A stretch of DNA of 64,000 nt. Source: Xenophilus sp003671765. Its GTDB lineage: Bacteria > Pseudomonadota > Gammaproteobacteria > Burkholderiales > Burkholderiaceae_C. How positions within the stretch are numbered: the first letter of the stretch is position 1; each line of letters starts with the position of its first letter. The DNA lies in assembly GCA_051414805.1 (NCBI GenBank), contig CP166702.1:2108001-2172000 (forward strand). Direction: 5' to 3'. The notes under the pieces are model-generated. The model ran no database searches and had not been told where the DNA came from. It worked only from the letters and a program-made list of their open reading frames with translations. Shown one piece after another: positions 47,291 through 55,065 of this stretch. Both the position numbers and the translations under genes were made by a program.

Positions 47291-47312
47291 GGGCTCGGGC
47301 TCGGGCTCGGGC
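47291..47312. repeat. Short GGGCTC tandem
   Basis: About three and a half copies of the hexamer GGGCTC between the BLUF gene and the convergent glycine-zipper gene. It is too short to assign a role; such runs are prone to slippage. Confidence 0.4.
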
Positions 47313-47318
47313 CTGGTG

Positions 47319-47795
47319 CTACTTCCCGTCGCGGTCGGAATCGCCCGGTACCGCCCTTTCGATCGCGTCGCTGGCACGCTGCCATGCGTCGCGGCTGGCA
47401 TGCTTGGCGCGGTCCCAGCTGAGGCTGGACCGACCGCGCGATGCATCCCAGTCGCGACCGAGATCGGGCTCGACCTCATCGAAGCGCCTGCCGGTGTGCT
47501 TGTTGAACGAATCCACGCCATAGCCGTAGGCCGGACCGTAGTCGTCGTAGCTGCCGCCTTCCACGTAGGGACGGGTGCTGTAGTTGTCGCGCCAGTAGGC
47601 GTCCTCGGCATCGCGGTCTGCCTTCATGCTCCTGCCCGCGATCGCTCCGGCCACTGCGCCGACGGCGGCGCCCACTGCCGCGCCCACCGGGCCGGTCATG
47701 CCGCCCACCGCCGCACCTGCCGCCGCGCCGCCTGCGACGCCGCCGGCCACGCCGCCTACCACTGCACCTGTCGCCGTCTTTTCGCCTTCTTTCAT
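47319..47795 (-). CDS. Glycine-zipper protein
   Basis: A 158-residue protein. Residues about 10-60 are a Gly/Ala-rich zipper (GAVVGGVAGGVAGGAAAGAA, then AVGAAVGAVAGAIAGRSMKA) of the sort that inserts in or packs against membranes. The rest is polar and Tyr/Asp/Arg rich (YWRDNYSTRPYVEGGSYDDY), with an Arg/Asp helix at the end. There is no signal peptide. ATG 47795 was chosen for AGGAG upstream and because the upstream in-frame extension lacks coding character. Stress-linked accessory proteins often look like this; the function is unknown. Confidence 0.72.
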   Translation of the reverse strand: MKEGEKTATGAVVGGVAGGVAGGAAAGAAVGGMTGPVGAAVGAAVGAVAGAIAGRSMKADRDAEDAYWRDNYSTRPYVEGGSYDDYGPAYGYGVDSFNKHTGRRFDEVEPDLGRDWDASRGRSSLSWDRAKHASRDAWQRASDAIERAVPGDSDRDGK

Positions 47796-48107
47796 GGGAG
47801 TGTCTCCTGAGGGTTGAGGGAGCCCACACGCTACGAAGGACGATGCAAGCACCCGGCCGGCGAAGCACCTCTGCGTCTGTCGGACAGGGCACGCGCGACG
47901 TGCCCGAGCCAGCACGGCCTGCGCAGACCACAGCAGTGCGTCGCCCCTGACTCGCGACGCTGCGAAGCGCCAGGTGCCGCGGTCGGTGCCGGCGAGCCGG
48001 CGAGCGTGGTCCCGCACCATCACGTCGGCCAGACCTACAGCGCAGGCGGCCCATCCTTTCTAGCTTGACGGGTCCACAAGCAACGCTCGACCGACGAGGA
48101 ACCACAC

Positions 48108-48332
48108 ATGAACGACAGCGCATTCGCATCAGACGCGGCAGGGCCGGAACGCATCGACATCCGCTCGGAAGACTCCATCGCACGATGGACCGGCAAGCTG
48201 GACGTCACGGCGGAGCAACTCAAGGAGGCGGTCGACGCCGTGGGCGACAAGGCGCCGGACGTGGAGATGCATCTCAAGGGGACGCGAGCGACGACCAACG
48301 AGGACCAGGTGCGCCAATCCGGCGGCGCGTAA
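48108..48332 (+). CDS. DUF3606 small protein
   Basis: A 74-residue protein matching the DUF3606 pattern, with IDIRSEDSIARWTGKLDVTA then EQLKEAVDAVGDKAPDVEMH. The function of the family is unknown; it is common in Proteobacteria and often found near stress genes. GAGGAA is 8 bases before ATG 48108. The 312-bp gap between it and the divergent glycine-zipper gene (47796-48107) holds no gene or clear motif. Confidence 0.82.
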   Translation: MNDSAFASDAAGPERIDIRSEDSIARWTGKLDVTAEQLKEAVDAVGDKAPDVEMHLKGTRATTNEDQVRQSGGA

Positions 48333-48343
48333 TCCGCCGGGCC

Positions 48344-48367
48344 GCCGGCCCGAGATCGCGGGCCGGC
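48344..48367. terminator. G/C hairpin between convergent genes
   Basis: GCCGGCCCG-AGATCG-CGGGCCGGC is a perfect 9-bp stem in the 69-bp gap between the DUF3606 gene and the end of the IclR gene. There is no T run on either side, so it is at best a weak or bidirectional terminator. Confidence 0.45.
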
Positions 48368-48401
48368 GCCCGGGCCGTCCACGCCGCCCCGGCTCGACGG
48401 C

Positions 48402-49232
48402 TCAGATCAGATTTCTCATCGCCTGCGCCGTCTCGCGCAGCACCGGCAGCACCCGCGCCACCGCTTCCTCGCTGCCTTCCTGCCCGATCGGCATGGTGAT
48501 GTTCAGCGCGCCGACCAGCTCCCCGTGGCGATCGCGCAGCGGCACGGCGATGCCGCGGGAATTCAGGTCCAGCTGCTGTTCCGACAGCGCCCAGCCCTGG
48601 GCGCGGATGCGGGCGAACTCGGTCTTCATCTGGTCCTTGCTCGCGATGGTGTGCGAGGTGAAGACCTTCAGCTCGTGGGTCGCCAGCCAGTGCGCCAGCG
48701 CGTCGTCGGGCCGCAGGGCCAGCATGAGCATGCCCGAGGCGGTGACCTGCGCGGGCACGCGCGCGCCCAGCACGTAGCCGGTGTTCATGCTGCGGTTGGG
48801 GCCGTTGCGCGCGATGTAGACGACCTCGTCGCCGTCGAGCACGCTGAGGTAGGCGGTTTCGTGCGTGCCGGCGGCCACGCGCTGCAGGAAGGGCTGCACG
48901 ATGCGTGGCAGCCGCGCCGACTCCAGGTAGGACTGGCCCAGGCGCAGCACGCGCGGCGTGAGCCAGAACAGCTTGCCGTCGCTGGCCACGTAGCCCATGT
49001 GCTGCAGCGTGAGCAGGTAGCGCCGGGCGGCGGTGCGGGTCATGCCGGTGCGCTGGCCGGCCTCGCTGGCGGTCATGCGCGGGTGGGCATCGTCGAAGGC
49101 TTCGATGATGCCGACGCCGCGTTCCAGGCCGGCGATCCAGTCGCGCCGGTCGAGGCCGGCGGGTGCGGCGTCGATGTCGTCGGTGTCCTCTTCGGCGGGG
49201 GTGGCGCGGCGAGCGCGCGCAGGGGAGGGCAT
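48402..49232 (-). CDS. IclR-family regulator (PcaR/PcaU/PobR group)
   Basis: A 276-residue regulator. The N-terminal winged helix is at about residues 35-85 (TASEAGQRTGMTRTAARRYL, then LTLQHMGYVASDGKLFWLTP), a form typical of the protocatechuate-pathway branch; the effector-binding domain follows. It is divergent from a shikimate dehydrogenase-like gene, and sites resembling the PcaU/PcaR box occur in the shared gap and again upstream of the dehydratase gene. Protocatechuate or a precursor is the probable effector. ATG 49232 was chosen as the nearest start giving a normal length; earlier in-frame codons add Arg-rich junk. Confidence 0.9.
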   Translation of the reverse strand: MPSPARARRATPAEEDTDDIDAAPAGLDRRDWIAGLERGVGIIEAFDDAHPRMTASEAGQRTGMTRTAARRYLLTLQHMGYVASDGKLFWLTPRVLRLGQSYLESARLPRIVQPFLQRVAAGTHETAYLSVLDGDEVVYIARNGPNRSMNTGYVLGARVPAQVTASGMLMLALRPDDALAHWLATHELKVFTSHTIASKDQMKTEFARIRAQGWALSEQQLDLNSRGIAVPLRDRHGELVGALNITMPIGQEGSEEAVARVLPVLRETAQAMRNLI

Positions 49233-49268
49233 GGCGGGGGAGGCGTGAGTGCGTGAACGAAGCTTGTC

Positions 49269-49295
49269 CGTTCGATGATGCACGATCATCGGACG
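49269..49295. promoter_or_regulatory. Candidate IclR operator in the divergent gap
   Basis: An inverted pair: GTTCGATGATG (49270-49280) and GATCATCGGAC (49284-49294, reverse complement GTCCGATGATC). GTTCGATGAT also occurs upstream of the dehydratase at 50588. Known PcaU/PcaR boxes have the form GTTCGATAATCGCAC, which this closely resembles. Confidence 0.65.
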
Positions 49296-49447
49296 CGGGG
49301 CCATGCCACGCCGCACCTGTCGGCCCCGGCCCGCGCCGCGTACAGTGCGTACCGCGATCCCTGCCGCTTGCGCGGCGGCGAGGCGAGCTTCATCGAACGC
49401 GACGCGGCGTGCACCCGAACGCCGCAGCGGGCAACCCAAGGCACTTC

Positions 49448-50359
49448 ATGGCGGACATCCACGGCAACACCGACCTCTACCTGATTCCCGGCGACCCGGT
49501 CACCAACGTCCGGCTGCCGCGCATGTTCAACGCGGTCTTCGAACGCTGCGGCATCGATGCGGTGATGGTGCCGGTGCAGGTGCGCGCGCGCGACTTCGCG
49601 GTGTGGCTCAAGGCCAGCTTCCTGGCGCGCAACGTCAAGGGCATGGTGATCGCGCCGCCGCACAAGCCGCTGGCCGTGGACCTGCTCGACGGCTGCGGCC
49701 TCTTCGCGCGCATCGCGGGCTCGGTCAACGTGGTGCGGCGCACGCACACCGGCGACCTGGAGGGCGACCTGTTCGACGGCGAGGGCATCGTCGGCGCGCT
49801 GGACCGTTTCGGCATCCCCTTCCGCGGCCAGCGGGTGCTGATCCTCGGGGCGGGCGTGAGCGCTGCGGCCGTGGGCGTCTCGCTGGCCGAGGGCGGCGGC
49901 GAGAACGGCGCGCGCCACATCGCTTTCCACGACCCGGCGCCCGGCAAGTCGGCCGGCGTGGCGGCGCGCATCGATGCCGCCTTCGACGCCACGGTGGTGG
50001 TGGCACCGGATGCCGATCCGTCCGGCTACGACCTGGTCATCAATGCCACCTCGCTGGGGCTGAAGCCCGACGATCCGCTGCCCTGCGACGTGTCGCGCAT
50101 GGCGCCGCATGCGGCGCTGTTCGACATCCTGCTGCGCAACCAGCCCACGCCGCTGGTGCAGGCGGCCCGTGCCCGCGGCCTGCAGGCGCAGCCGGGTTTC
50201 GAGATGCTGATCCAGCAGATGTCGCACTACATGGACTACTTCGGCCTGCACGAGGCGGCCGAGGTGGTGCGCGAGGACGCGGACTTCATCCGCGAACTGA
50301 TCTACCCGCCGGCGCTGGCGGGCGAGATCCGGCTGCCGGTGCGGCATCCCGGCGCCTGA
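49448..50359 (+). CDS. Shikimate/quinate dehydrogenase-like protein, first copy
   Basis: A 303-residue AroE-fold NAD(P) oxidoreductase. The substrate domain keeps the Lys in VIAPPHKPLAVDLLDGC; the cofactor domain has GQRVLILGAGVSAAAVGVSL and LVINATSLGLKPDDPLPCD. Where biosynthetic AroE has GxNTDxxG, this protein has GDLFDGEGIVGAL, so it belongs to a divergent branch that probably works in quinate or shikimate breakdown. A paralogue with the same change lies at 54174. It is divergent from the IclR gene. ATG 49448 starts MADIHGNTDLY; no strong ribosome site is visible. Confidence 0.85.
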   Translation: MADIHGNTDLYLIPGDPVTNVRLPRMFNAVFERCGIDAVMVPVQVRARDFAVWLKASFLARNVKGMVIAPPHKPLAVDLLDGCGLFARIAGSVNVVRRTHTGDLEGDLFDGEGIVGALDRFGIPFRGQRVLILGAGVSAAAVGVSLAEGGGENGARHIAFHDPAPGKSAGVAARIDAAFDATVVVAPDADPSGYDLVINATSLGLKPDDPLPCDVSRMAPHAALFDILLRNQPTPLVQAARARGLQAQPGFEMLIQQMSHYMDYFGLHEAAEVVREDADFIRELIYPPALAGEIRLPVRHPGA

Positions 50360-50388
50360 TAACCGCCTCCTCACAACCTACCGGCAGA

Positions 50389-50406
50389 TCGTCACGTTCG
50401 TGACGA
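50389..50406 (+). terminator. Possible terminator after the first dehydrogenase
   Basis: TCGTCAC-GTTC-GTGACGA is a perfect 7-bp stem 30 bases after the stop, followed by GTTTGG. The T run is too short for confidence. It would separate the dehydrogenase from the dehydratase unit. Confidence 0.4.
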
Positions 50407-50585
50407 GTTTGGCTGCATCGCCCGCTGGATGTGGGCTGCGGGCCGATTGCACTTTCCGGACTGCAGCCGTTTCCGGTCCTGCGACAGGCCGCCGTGCAGG
50501 CTTCTGCGCGGTGCCGCGATGTCACGCCGGCCGGCGCGCTCCCCACGGTGGTGCCGTCCGCACCGGCCTAGGGCAAACCCGGCAT

Positions 50586-50625
50586 GCGTTCGATGATCGC
50601 CGCTTGGCGATCGATGATCGAACGC
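50586..50625. promoter_or_regulatory. Pair of IclR-type sites upstream of the dehydratase gene
   Basis: GCGTTCGATGATCG (50586-50599) and CGATCGATGATCGAACGC (50608-50625) face each other, giving an imperfect long dyad. Both contain GTTCGATnATCG (read on opposite strands) and match the repeat in the IclR gap at 49270. The rest of the 415-bp gap (50407-50585 and 50626-50774) holds no gene that I can support. Confidence 0.68.
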
Positions 50626-50774
50626 GGTAACAGGCGCGGCCATTGTCGGCACGCGGGGCGCGTTTCTACAGTCCCTCCCCATGCTGTCGCACCGCTGCCC
50701 ACCCACCGCCGCCCGTCCCATGCCCCACGCTGCGGTCGGGCGGCGCGTGGCGAAGGCCGGTTGAAGGCCACGCC

Positions 50775-52670
50775 ATGCACCGTTCCATTGCCACCGTCTC
50801 CCTCAGCGGCACGCTGCGCCAGAAGCTCGAGGCCATCGCCGCCGCGGGCTTCGACGGCTTCGAGCTCTTCGAGGCGGACTTCATCAACTTCAACGGGTCG
50901 GCCACCGAGCTGGGCCGCATCGCCGCCGACCTGGGCCTGACCATCGACCTGTACCAGCCCTTCCGCGATTTCGAGGGCATGCCCGAGGCGCAGTTCCGCC
51001 GCAGCCTCGATCGCGCCGAACGTAAGTTCGACGTCATGCAGGCCATGGGCGCATCGCTCATGCTGTGCTGCTCCAACACCTCGCCGCTGGTCGCCGACGA
51101 TCCGGCACTGGCCGCCTCGCAGCTGCATGCGCTGGCCGAGCGCGCCGACCGCCGCGGCCTGCGGGTGGGCTTCGAGGCGCTGGCCTGGGGCCGGGTCACC
51201 TCGCTGTACGGACAGGCCTGGGAGATCGTCCGGCGCGCCGACCACCCGGCGCTGGGTTTGATCCTCGACAGCTTCCACACCCTGTCGCTGAAGGACGACC
51301 CGGCCGGCATCGCCGACATCCCGGGCGAGAAGATCTTCTTCCTGCAGATGGCCGATGCGCCGCTGATGGCCATCGACGTGGTGCAGTGGGCACGGCACCA
51401 CCGCAGCTTTCCGGGGCAGGGCGATTTCGATTGCGTGAGCTTTCTCGAGAAGACGCTGCAGGCCGGCTACACCGGGCCGCTGTCGCTGGAGATCTTCAAC
51501 GACGTGTTCCGGGAGACGCCGAACCGCCGCACCGCGGTCGATGCGATGCGCTCGCTGCTGTGGCTGGAGAGCGAGGTGCGGGGGCGGTTGGCCAAGGTCG
51601 ATTCCATGCAGCCGCCCGTTCACGCTGAGCCGGTCGCGCTGTTCGCCCCGCCGCCTGTGCCCGCGCTCTGCGACATCGGCTTCATCGAATTCGCCGCCGA
51701 CGAGGCCTCGGCGCCTCAGTTGGGCGCGCAGTTCGAGCAGCTGGGTTTCCGCCGGGTCGGCCGGCACCGGTCCAAGGCCGTCACGCTCTACCGTCAGGGC
51801 GAGGTGCACTTCATCGTCAACGCCCAGCCGGATTCCTTCGCCCGCCAGCGCTTCGAGCTGCACGGCACCTCGGTCTGCGCGCTGGGCCTGCATGCCGGCG
51901 ACGCACAGCAGGCGGTCGAACGCGCGGTGGCGATGTGTTCGCTGCGGCACGACAGCCCGCGCGGCCCCGGCGAAGTGTCCGTGCCGGCCATCGTGGCGCC
52001 GGGCGGCAACCTGATCCATTTCATCCCGGGCGAGATGTCGACCGGCGCCCTGTTCGACGCCGACTTCGTGCTCGACGGCGGGGCCGACTGCGTCGGCGCG
52101 GGCCTGCGCAGCGTCGACCACGTCGCGCTGGGCCTGGCCGTGGACCAGCAGGACACCTGGGTGCTGTTCTCGCGCGCCGTGCTGGGCCTCACGCCCGGCG
52201 AGAGCCTGGAACTGGCCGACCCCTTCGGCCTCGTGCGCAGCCGCGGCGTGGCCAATGCCGATCGCAGCGTGCGCCTGGTGCTCAACGCGTCGATGAGCCA
52301 GCGCACCCGCACCGCACGCACGCTCACGCGCACCGGCGGCGGCGCGGTGCACCACATCGCGCTGGCCTGCGACGACCTCTTCGCCACGGTGGAGCGCCTG
52401 CGCGCGGCCGGCGTGCGCTTCCTGCCGATCTCGCCCAACTACCACGACGACCTGCCGACGCGCCTGGACCTGGCCGACGACCTCGTGGAGCGCCTGCGCA
52501 CCGCGGGCGTGCTCTTCGACCGCTCGGCCGCCGGCGACTTCCTGCACATCTACACCGACGGCGGCGAGCAGGGCTTCTTCTTCGAGATCGTGCAGCGCAT
52601 CGGCGGCTACGCCGCCTACGGCGCGGCCAATGCCGCGGCCCGCATGGCGGCGCAGGCGCAGCAGTCCTGA
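50775..52670 (+). CDS. quiC1: 3-Dehydroshikimate dehydratase with HPPD-like C-terminal domain
   Basis: A 631-residue two-part protein. Residues about 1-290 are a sugar-phosphate isomerase/epimerase-type TIM barrel (AAAGFDGFELFEADFINFNG near residue 20, GLRVGFEALAWGRVTS, then LGLILDSFHTLSL), which converts 3-dehydroshikimate to protocatechuate. Residues about 305-631 are two vicinal-oxygen-chelate modules like 4-hydroxyphenylpyruvate dioxygenase, keeping likely metal ligands (VDHVALG, VHHIALA, GFFFEIVQR). This arrangement is that of Pseudomonas QuiC1, in which the dehydratase activity sits in the N-terminal barrel. Two IclR-type sites lie upstream. It makes the key link from quinate/shikimate to the beta-ketoadipate pathway. 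Confidence 0.9.
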   Translation: MHRSIATVSLSGTLRQKLEAIAAAGFDGFELFEADFINFNGSATELGRIAADLGLTIDLYQPFRDFEGMPEAQFRRSLDRAERKFDVMQAMGASLMLCCSNTSPLVADDPALAASQLHALAERADRRGLRVGFEALAWGRVTSLYGQAWEIVRRADHPALGLILDSFHTLSLKDDPAGIADIPGEKIFFLQMADAPLMAIDVVQWARHHRSFPGQGDFDCVSFLEKTLQAGYTGPLSLEIFNDVFRETPNRRTAVDAMRSLLWLESEVRGRLAKVDSMQPPVHAEPVALFAPPPVPALCDIGFIEFAADEASAPQLGAQFEQLGFRRVGRHRSKAVTLYRQGEVHFIVNAQPDSFARQRFELHGTSVCALGLHAGDAQQAVERAVAMCSLRHDSPRGPGEVSVPAIVAPGGNLIHFIPGEMSTGALFDADFVLDGGADCVGAGLRSVDHVALGLAVDQQDTWVLFSRAVLGLTPGESLELADPFGLVRSRGVANADRSVRLVLNASMSQRTRTARTLTRTGGGAVHHIALACDDLFATVERLRAAGVRFLPISPNYHDDLPTRLDLADDLVERLRTAGVLFDRSAAGDFLHIYTDGGEQGFFFEIVQRIGGYAAYGAANAAARMAAQAQQS

Positions 52671-52736
52671 GCGGCCCCGTCCGTTTTTCTTTCCTTCCCT
52701 CCACACACACCGACCCTTCCACCCGGAGACAAAGCC

Positions 52737-54146
52737 ATGTCCACAGCCACCGCCCACGAGCCGCAGGGCAAGCACCAGTCGAAGAAGGCCGCCGCCAGCG
52801 GCTGGATCGGCTCCGCGCTCGAGTACTACGACTTCTTCATCTACGCCACCGCCGCGGCGCTGATCTTTCCGCAGATCTTCTTTCCCAAGGGCGACCCGGC
52901 GATCGCGATCATCGCGTCGCTCGCGACCTACGGCGTGGGCTACGTGGCGCGCCCCATCGGCGCCTTCGTGCTCGGCCACCTGGGCGACACGCACGGCCGC
53001 AAGCAGGTGCTGGTGTGGTGCATGTTCCTGATGGGCTTCTCGACCATTGCCGTGGGCCTGCTGCCCACCTACGACCAGATCGGCCTGTGGGCGCCCGCGC
53101 TGCTGGTGCTGATGCGGCTGATCCAGGGCTTCGCCGTCGCCGGCGAGATCTCGGGCGCCAGCTCGATGATCCTGGAGCACGCCCCCTTCGGCCGCCGCGG
53201 CTTCTTCGCCAGCTTCACGCTGCAGGGCGTGCAGGCGGGCCAGATCCTGGCCGCCGCCGTGTTCCTGCCGCTCGCGCACTACATGCCCACCGACCAGTTC
53301 AACAGCTGGGGCTGGCGCATTCCCTTCCTGCTGAGCTTCGTCGTCATCATCGCGGGCTGGATCATCCGCCGCGAAGTGGAGGAGACCCCGGCCTTCACCG
53401 ACAAGTCCGAAGCCACGCAGCGCGCCCGCTCGCCCATCGTCGACGCCTTCAAGTACAGCACGCCCGACATGCTGCGCGTGGTGTGCATGGCCCTGATGAA
53501 CGTGATCCCGGTGGTCGCCACCATCTTCGGCGCCGCCTACGCGGTGCAGCCGGCCTACGGCATCGGCTTCGCCAAGGACATCTACCTGTGGATCCCGGTG
53601 CTGGGCAACATCCTCGCGGTGCTGGTGATCCCCTTCGTGGGCAACCTGTCGGACAGGATCGGCCGCCGCCCGCCCATCATCGTGGGCGCGCTGCTCTCGG
53701 GCCTGCTGGCCTTCGGCTACCTGTACGCCATCAGCATCCGGAGCGTGCCGCTCGCGATCTGCATGTCGCTCCTGATGTGGGGCGTGGTCTACCAGGGCTA
53801 CAACGCCGTCTTCCCCTCGTTCTACCCCGAGCTGTTCCCGACCCGCACCCGCGTGTCGGCCATGGCCATCTCGCAGAACATCGGCACCGCCATCACGGCC
53901 ATGCTGCCCGCGCTGTTCACCGCCGTCGCGCCTCCCGGTGCGGCCAACATCTGGCTCACGGTGGGCGCCATCGCCTTCGGCATCACCGTGATCTCGGCCC
54001 TGGCTGCGCTCAGCGCCCGCGAGACCTACCGCGTCCACATGAAGGACCTGGGCAACGCCGACGCCGTGCCCGTGCCCCAGGCCGAATACGATCGCCTGCG
54101 CGAACAGGCCCTGGGCGAGAGCCGCCTGCAGAACGCCGCTGCCTGA
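52737..54146 (+). CDS. MFS carrier of the metabolite:H+ symporter type (shikimate/quinate-like)
   Basis: A 469-residue protein with 12 spans. GWIGSALEYYDFFIYATAAA at the start and GYVARPIGAFVLGHLGDTHG near residue 65 are the MHS-family marks shared by ShiA (shikimate) and related acid symporters. It lies between the dehydroshikimate dehydratase and a second AroE-like dehydrogenase, so shikimate, quinate or dehydroshikimate is the likely cargo. GGAGAC lies 8 bases before ATG 52737. Confidence 0.9.
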   Translation: MSTATAHEPQGKHQSKKAAASGWIGSALEYYDFFIYATAAALIFPQIFFPKGDPAIAIIASLATYGVGYVARPIGAFVLGHLGDTHGRKQVLVWCMFLMGFSTIAVGLLPTYDQIGLWAPALLVLMRLIQGFAVAGEISGASSMILEHAPFGRRGFFASFTLQGVQAGQILAAAVFLPLAHYMPTDQFNSWGWRIPFLLSFVVIIAGWIIRREVEETPAFTDKSEATQRARSPIVDAFKYSTPDMLRVVCMALMNVIPVVATIFGAAYAVQPAYGIGFAKDIYLWIPVLGNILAVLVIPFVGNLSDRIGRRPPIIVGALLSGLLAFGYLYAISIRSVPLAICMSLLMWGVVYQGYNAVFPSFYPELFPTRTRVSAMAISQNIGTAITAMLPALFTAVAPPGAANIWLTVGAIAFGITVISALAALSARETYRVHMKDLGNADAVPVPQAEYDRLREQALGESRLQNAAA

Positions 54147-54173
54147 TCCCCCGCCCCCGAACTTTCGATTCCC

Positions 54174-55007
54174 ATGATTTCCGGCAAGACCACCCTCATC
54201 GCCCACATCGGCTACCCGACCGAGACCTTCAAGGCGCCGATGATCTACAACCCCTGGTTCGATCAGCAGGACATCGACGCGGTGGTCGTGCCCATGGGCG
54301 TGAAAGCGGAGGACTACGCGGTGTCGCTGCCGCAGATCATGCGTTTCTCGAACCTGCGCGGCGCGCTGGTGACGATGCCGCACAAGATCTCGACGCTGTC
54401 GCTGGTCGACGAGGTGACGCCCACGGCGCGCATCGCCGGCGCCTGCAACGCGATCCTCAAGCGTGCCGACGGCAGCCTGCTGGGCGACATGTTCGACGGT
54501 GCCGGCTTCGTGCGCGGCGTCGAGCGCAAGGGGCGGCCGTTCAAGGGCACGAGCGTGCTGGTGTCGGGCTCGGGCGGCGTGGGTTCGGCCATCGCGGCCT
54601 CCATCGCCGCCGCCGGCGCGGCCGAGCTGATGCTCTTCGACACGAATCCCGCATCGGCCGAGGCGCTGGCCGGGCGCCTGCGGGCTCACTACCCGCAGCT
54701 CGTCGTGCACACCGGCTCGAAGGACCCGGCCGGCTTCGACGTGGTGGTCAACGCCACGCCGCTGGGCATGAAGGAGGGCGACCCGCTGCCCTTCGACGTC
54801 GAGCGCATCGCACCCACCACCTTCGTGGGCGAGGTCGTCATGAAGTCCGAATACACGCCGCTGTTGCAGGCCGCCAAGGCACGCGGTTGCGCGGTGCAGG
54901 TCGGCACCGACATGCTGTTCGAGCAGATCCCTGCCTACCTGGAGTTCTTCGGCTTCGGCAGCACCACGCCCGAGGCCCTGCGCGAAGTGGCGACACTGCG
55001 CTACTGA
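54174..55007 (+). CDS. Shikimate/quinate dehydrogenase-like protein, second copy
   Basis: A 277-residue AroE-fold protein. VTMPHKISTLSLVDEVTPTA carries the catalytic-type Lys, and VLVSGSGGVGSAIAASIAAA is the dinucleotide loop. As in the first copy, the NTD motif is replaced (GDMFDGAGFVRGV), which places both in one subfamily distinct from biosynthetic AroE. It follows the MHS carrier by 27 bases and precedes the TRAP receptor. It probably oxidises quinate or shikimate to dehydroquinate or dehydroshikimate, with the two copies perhaps splitting substrates or cofactors. Confidence 0.87.
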   Translation: MISGKTTLIAHIGYPTETFKAPMIYNPWFDQQDIDAVVVPMGVKAEDYAVSLPQIMRFSNLRGALVTMPHKISTLSLVDEVTPTARIAGACNAILKRADGSLLGDMFDGAGFVRGVERKGRPFKGTSVLVSGSGGVGSAIAASIAAAGAAELMLFDTNPASAEALAGRLRAHYPQLVVHTGSKDPAGFDVVVNATPLGMKEGDPLPFDVERIAPTTFVGEVVMKSEYTPLLQAAKARGCAVQVGTDMLFEQIPAYLEFFGFGSTTPEALREVATLRY

Positions 55008-55065
55008 CAGGATGCGCCGCGGGCGGCGCACGACACGGTTCCACAACGAAGAAGGAGACAGCGAG

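Noticed and set aside
47291..47312. GGGCTC tandem as a CRISPR-like or regulatory array
   Set aside because: Three and a half direct hexamers without spacers; nothing beyond a simple-sequence run.
47282..47611. Frame ending PEPEPEPAP opposite the BLUF/glycine-zipper gap
   Set aside because: It arises from the GGGCTC tandem and from another frame of the glycine-zipper gene, which has the better start and composition.
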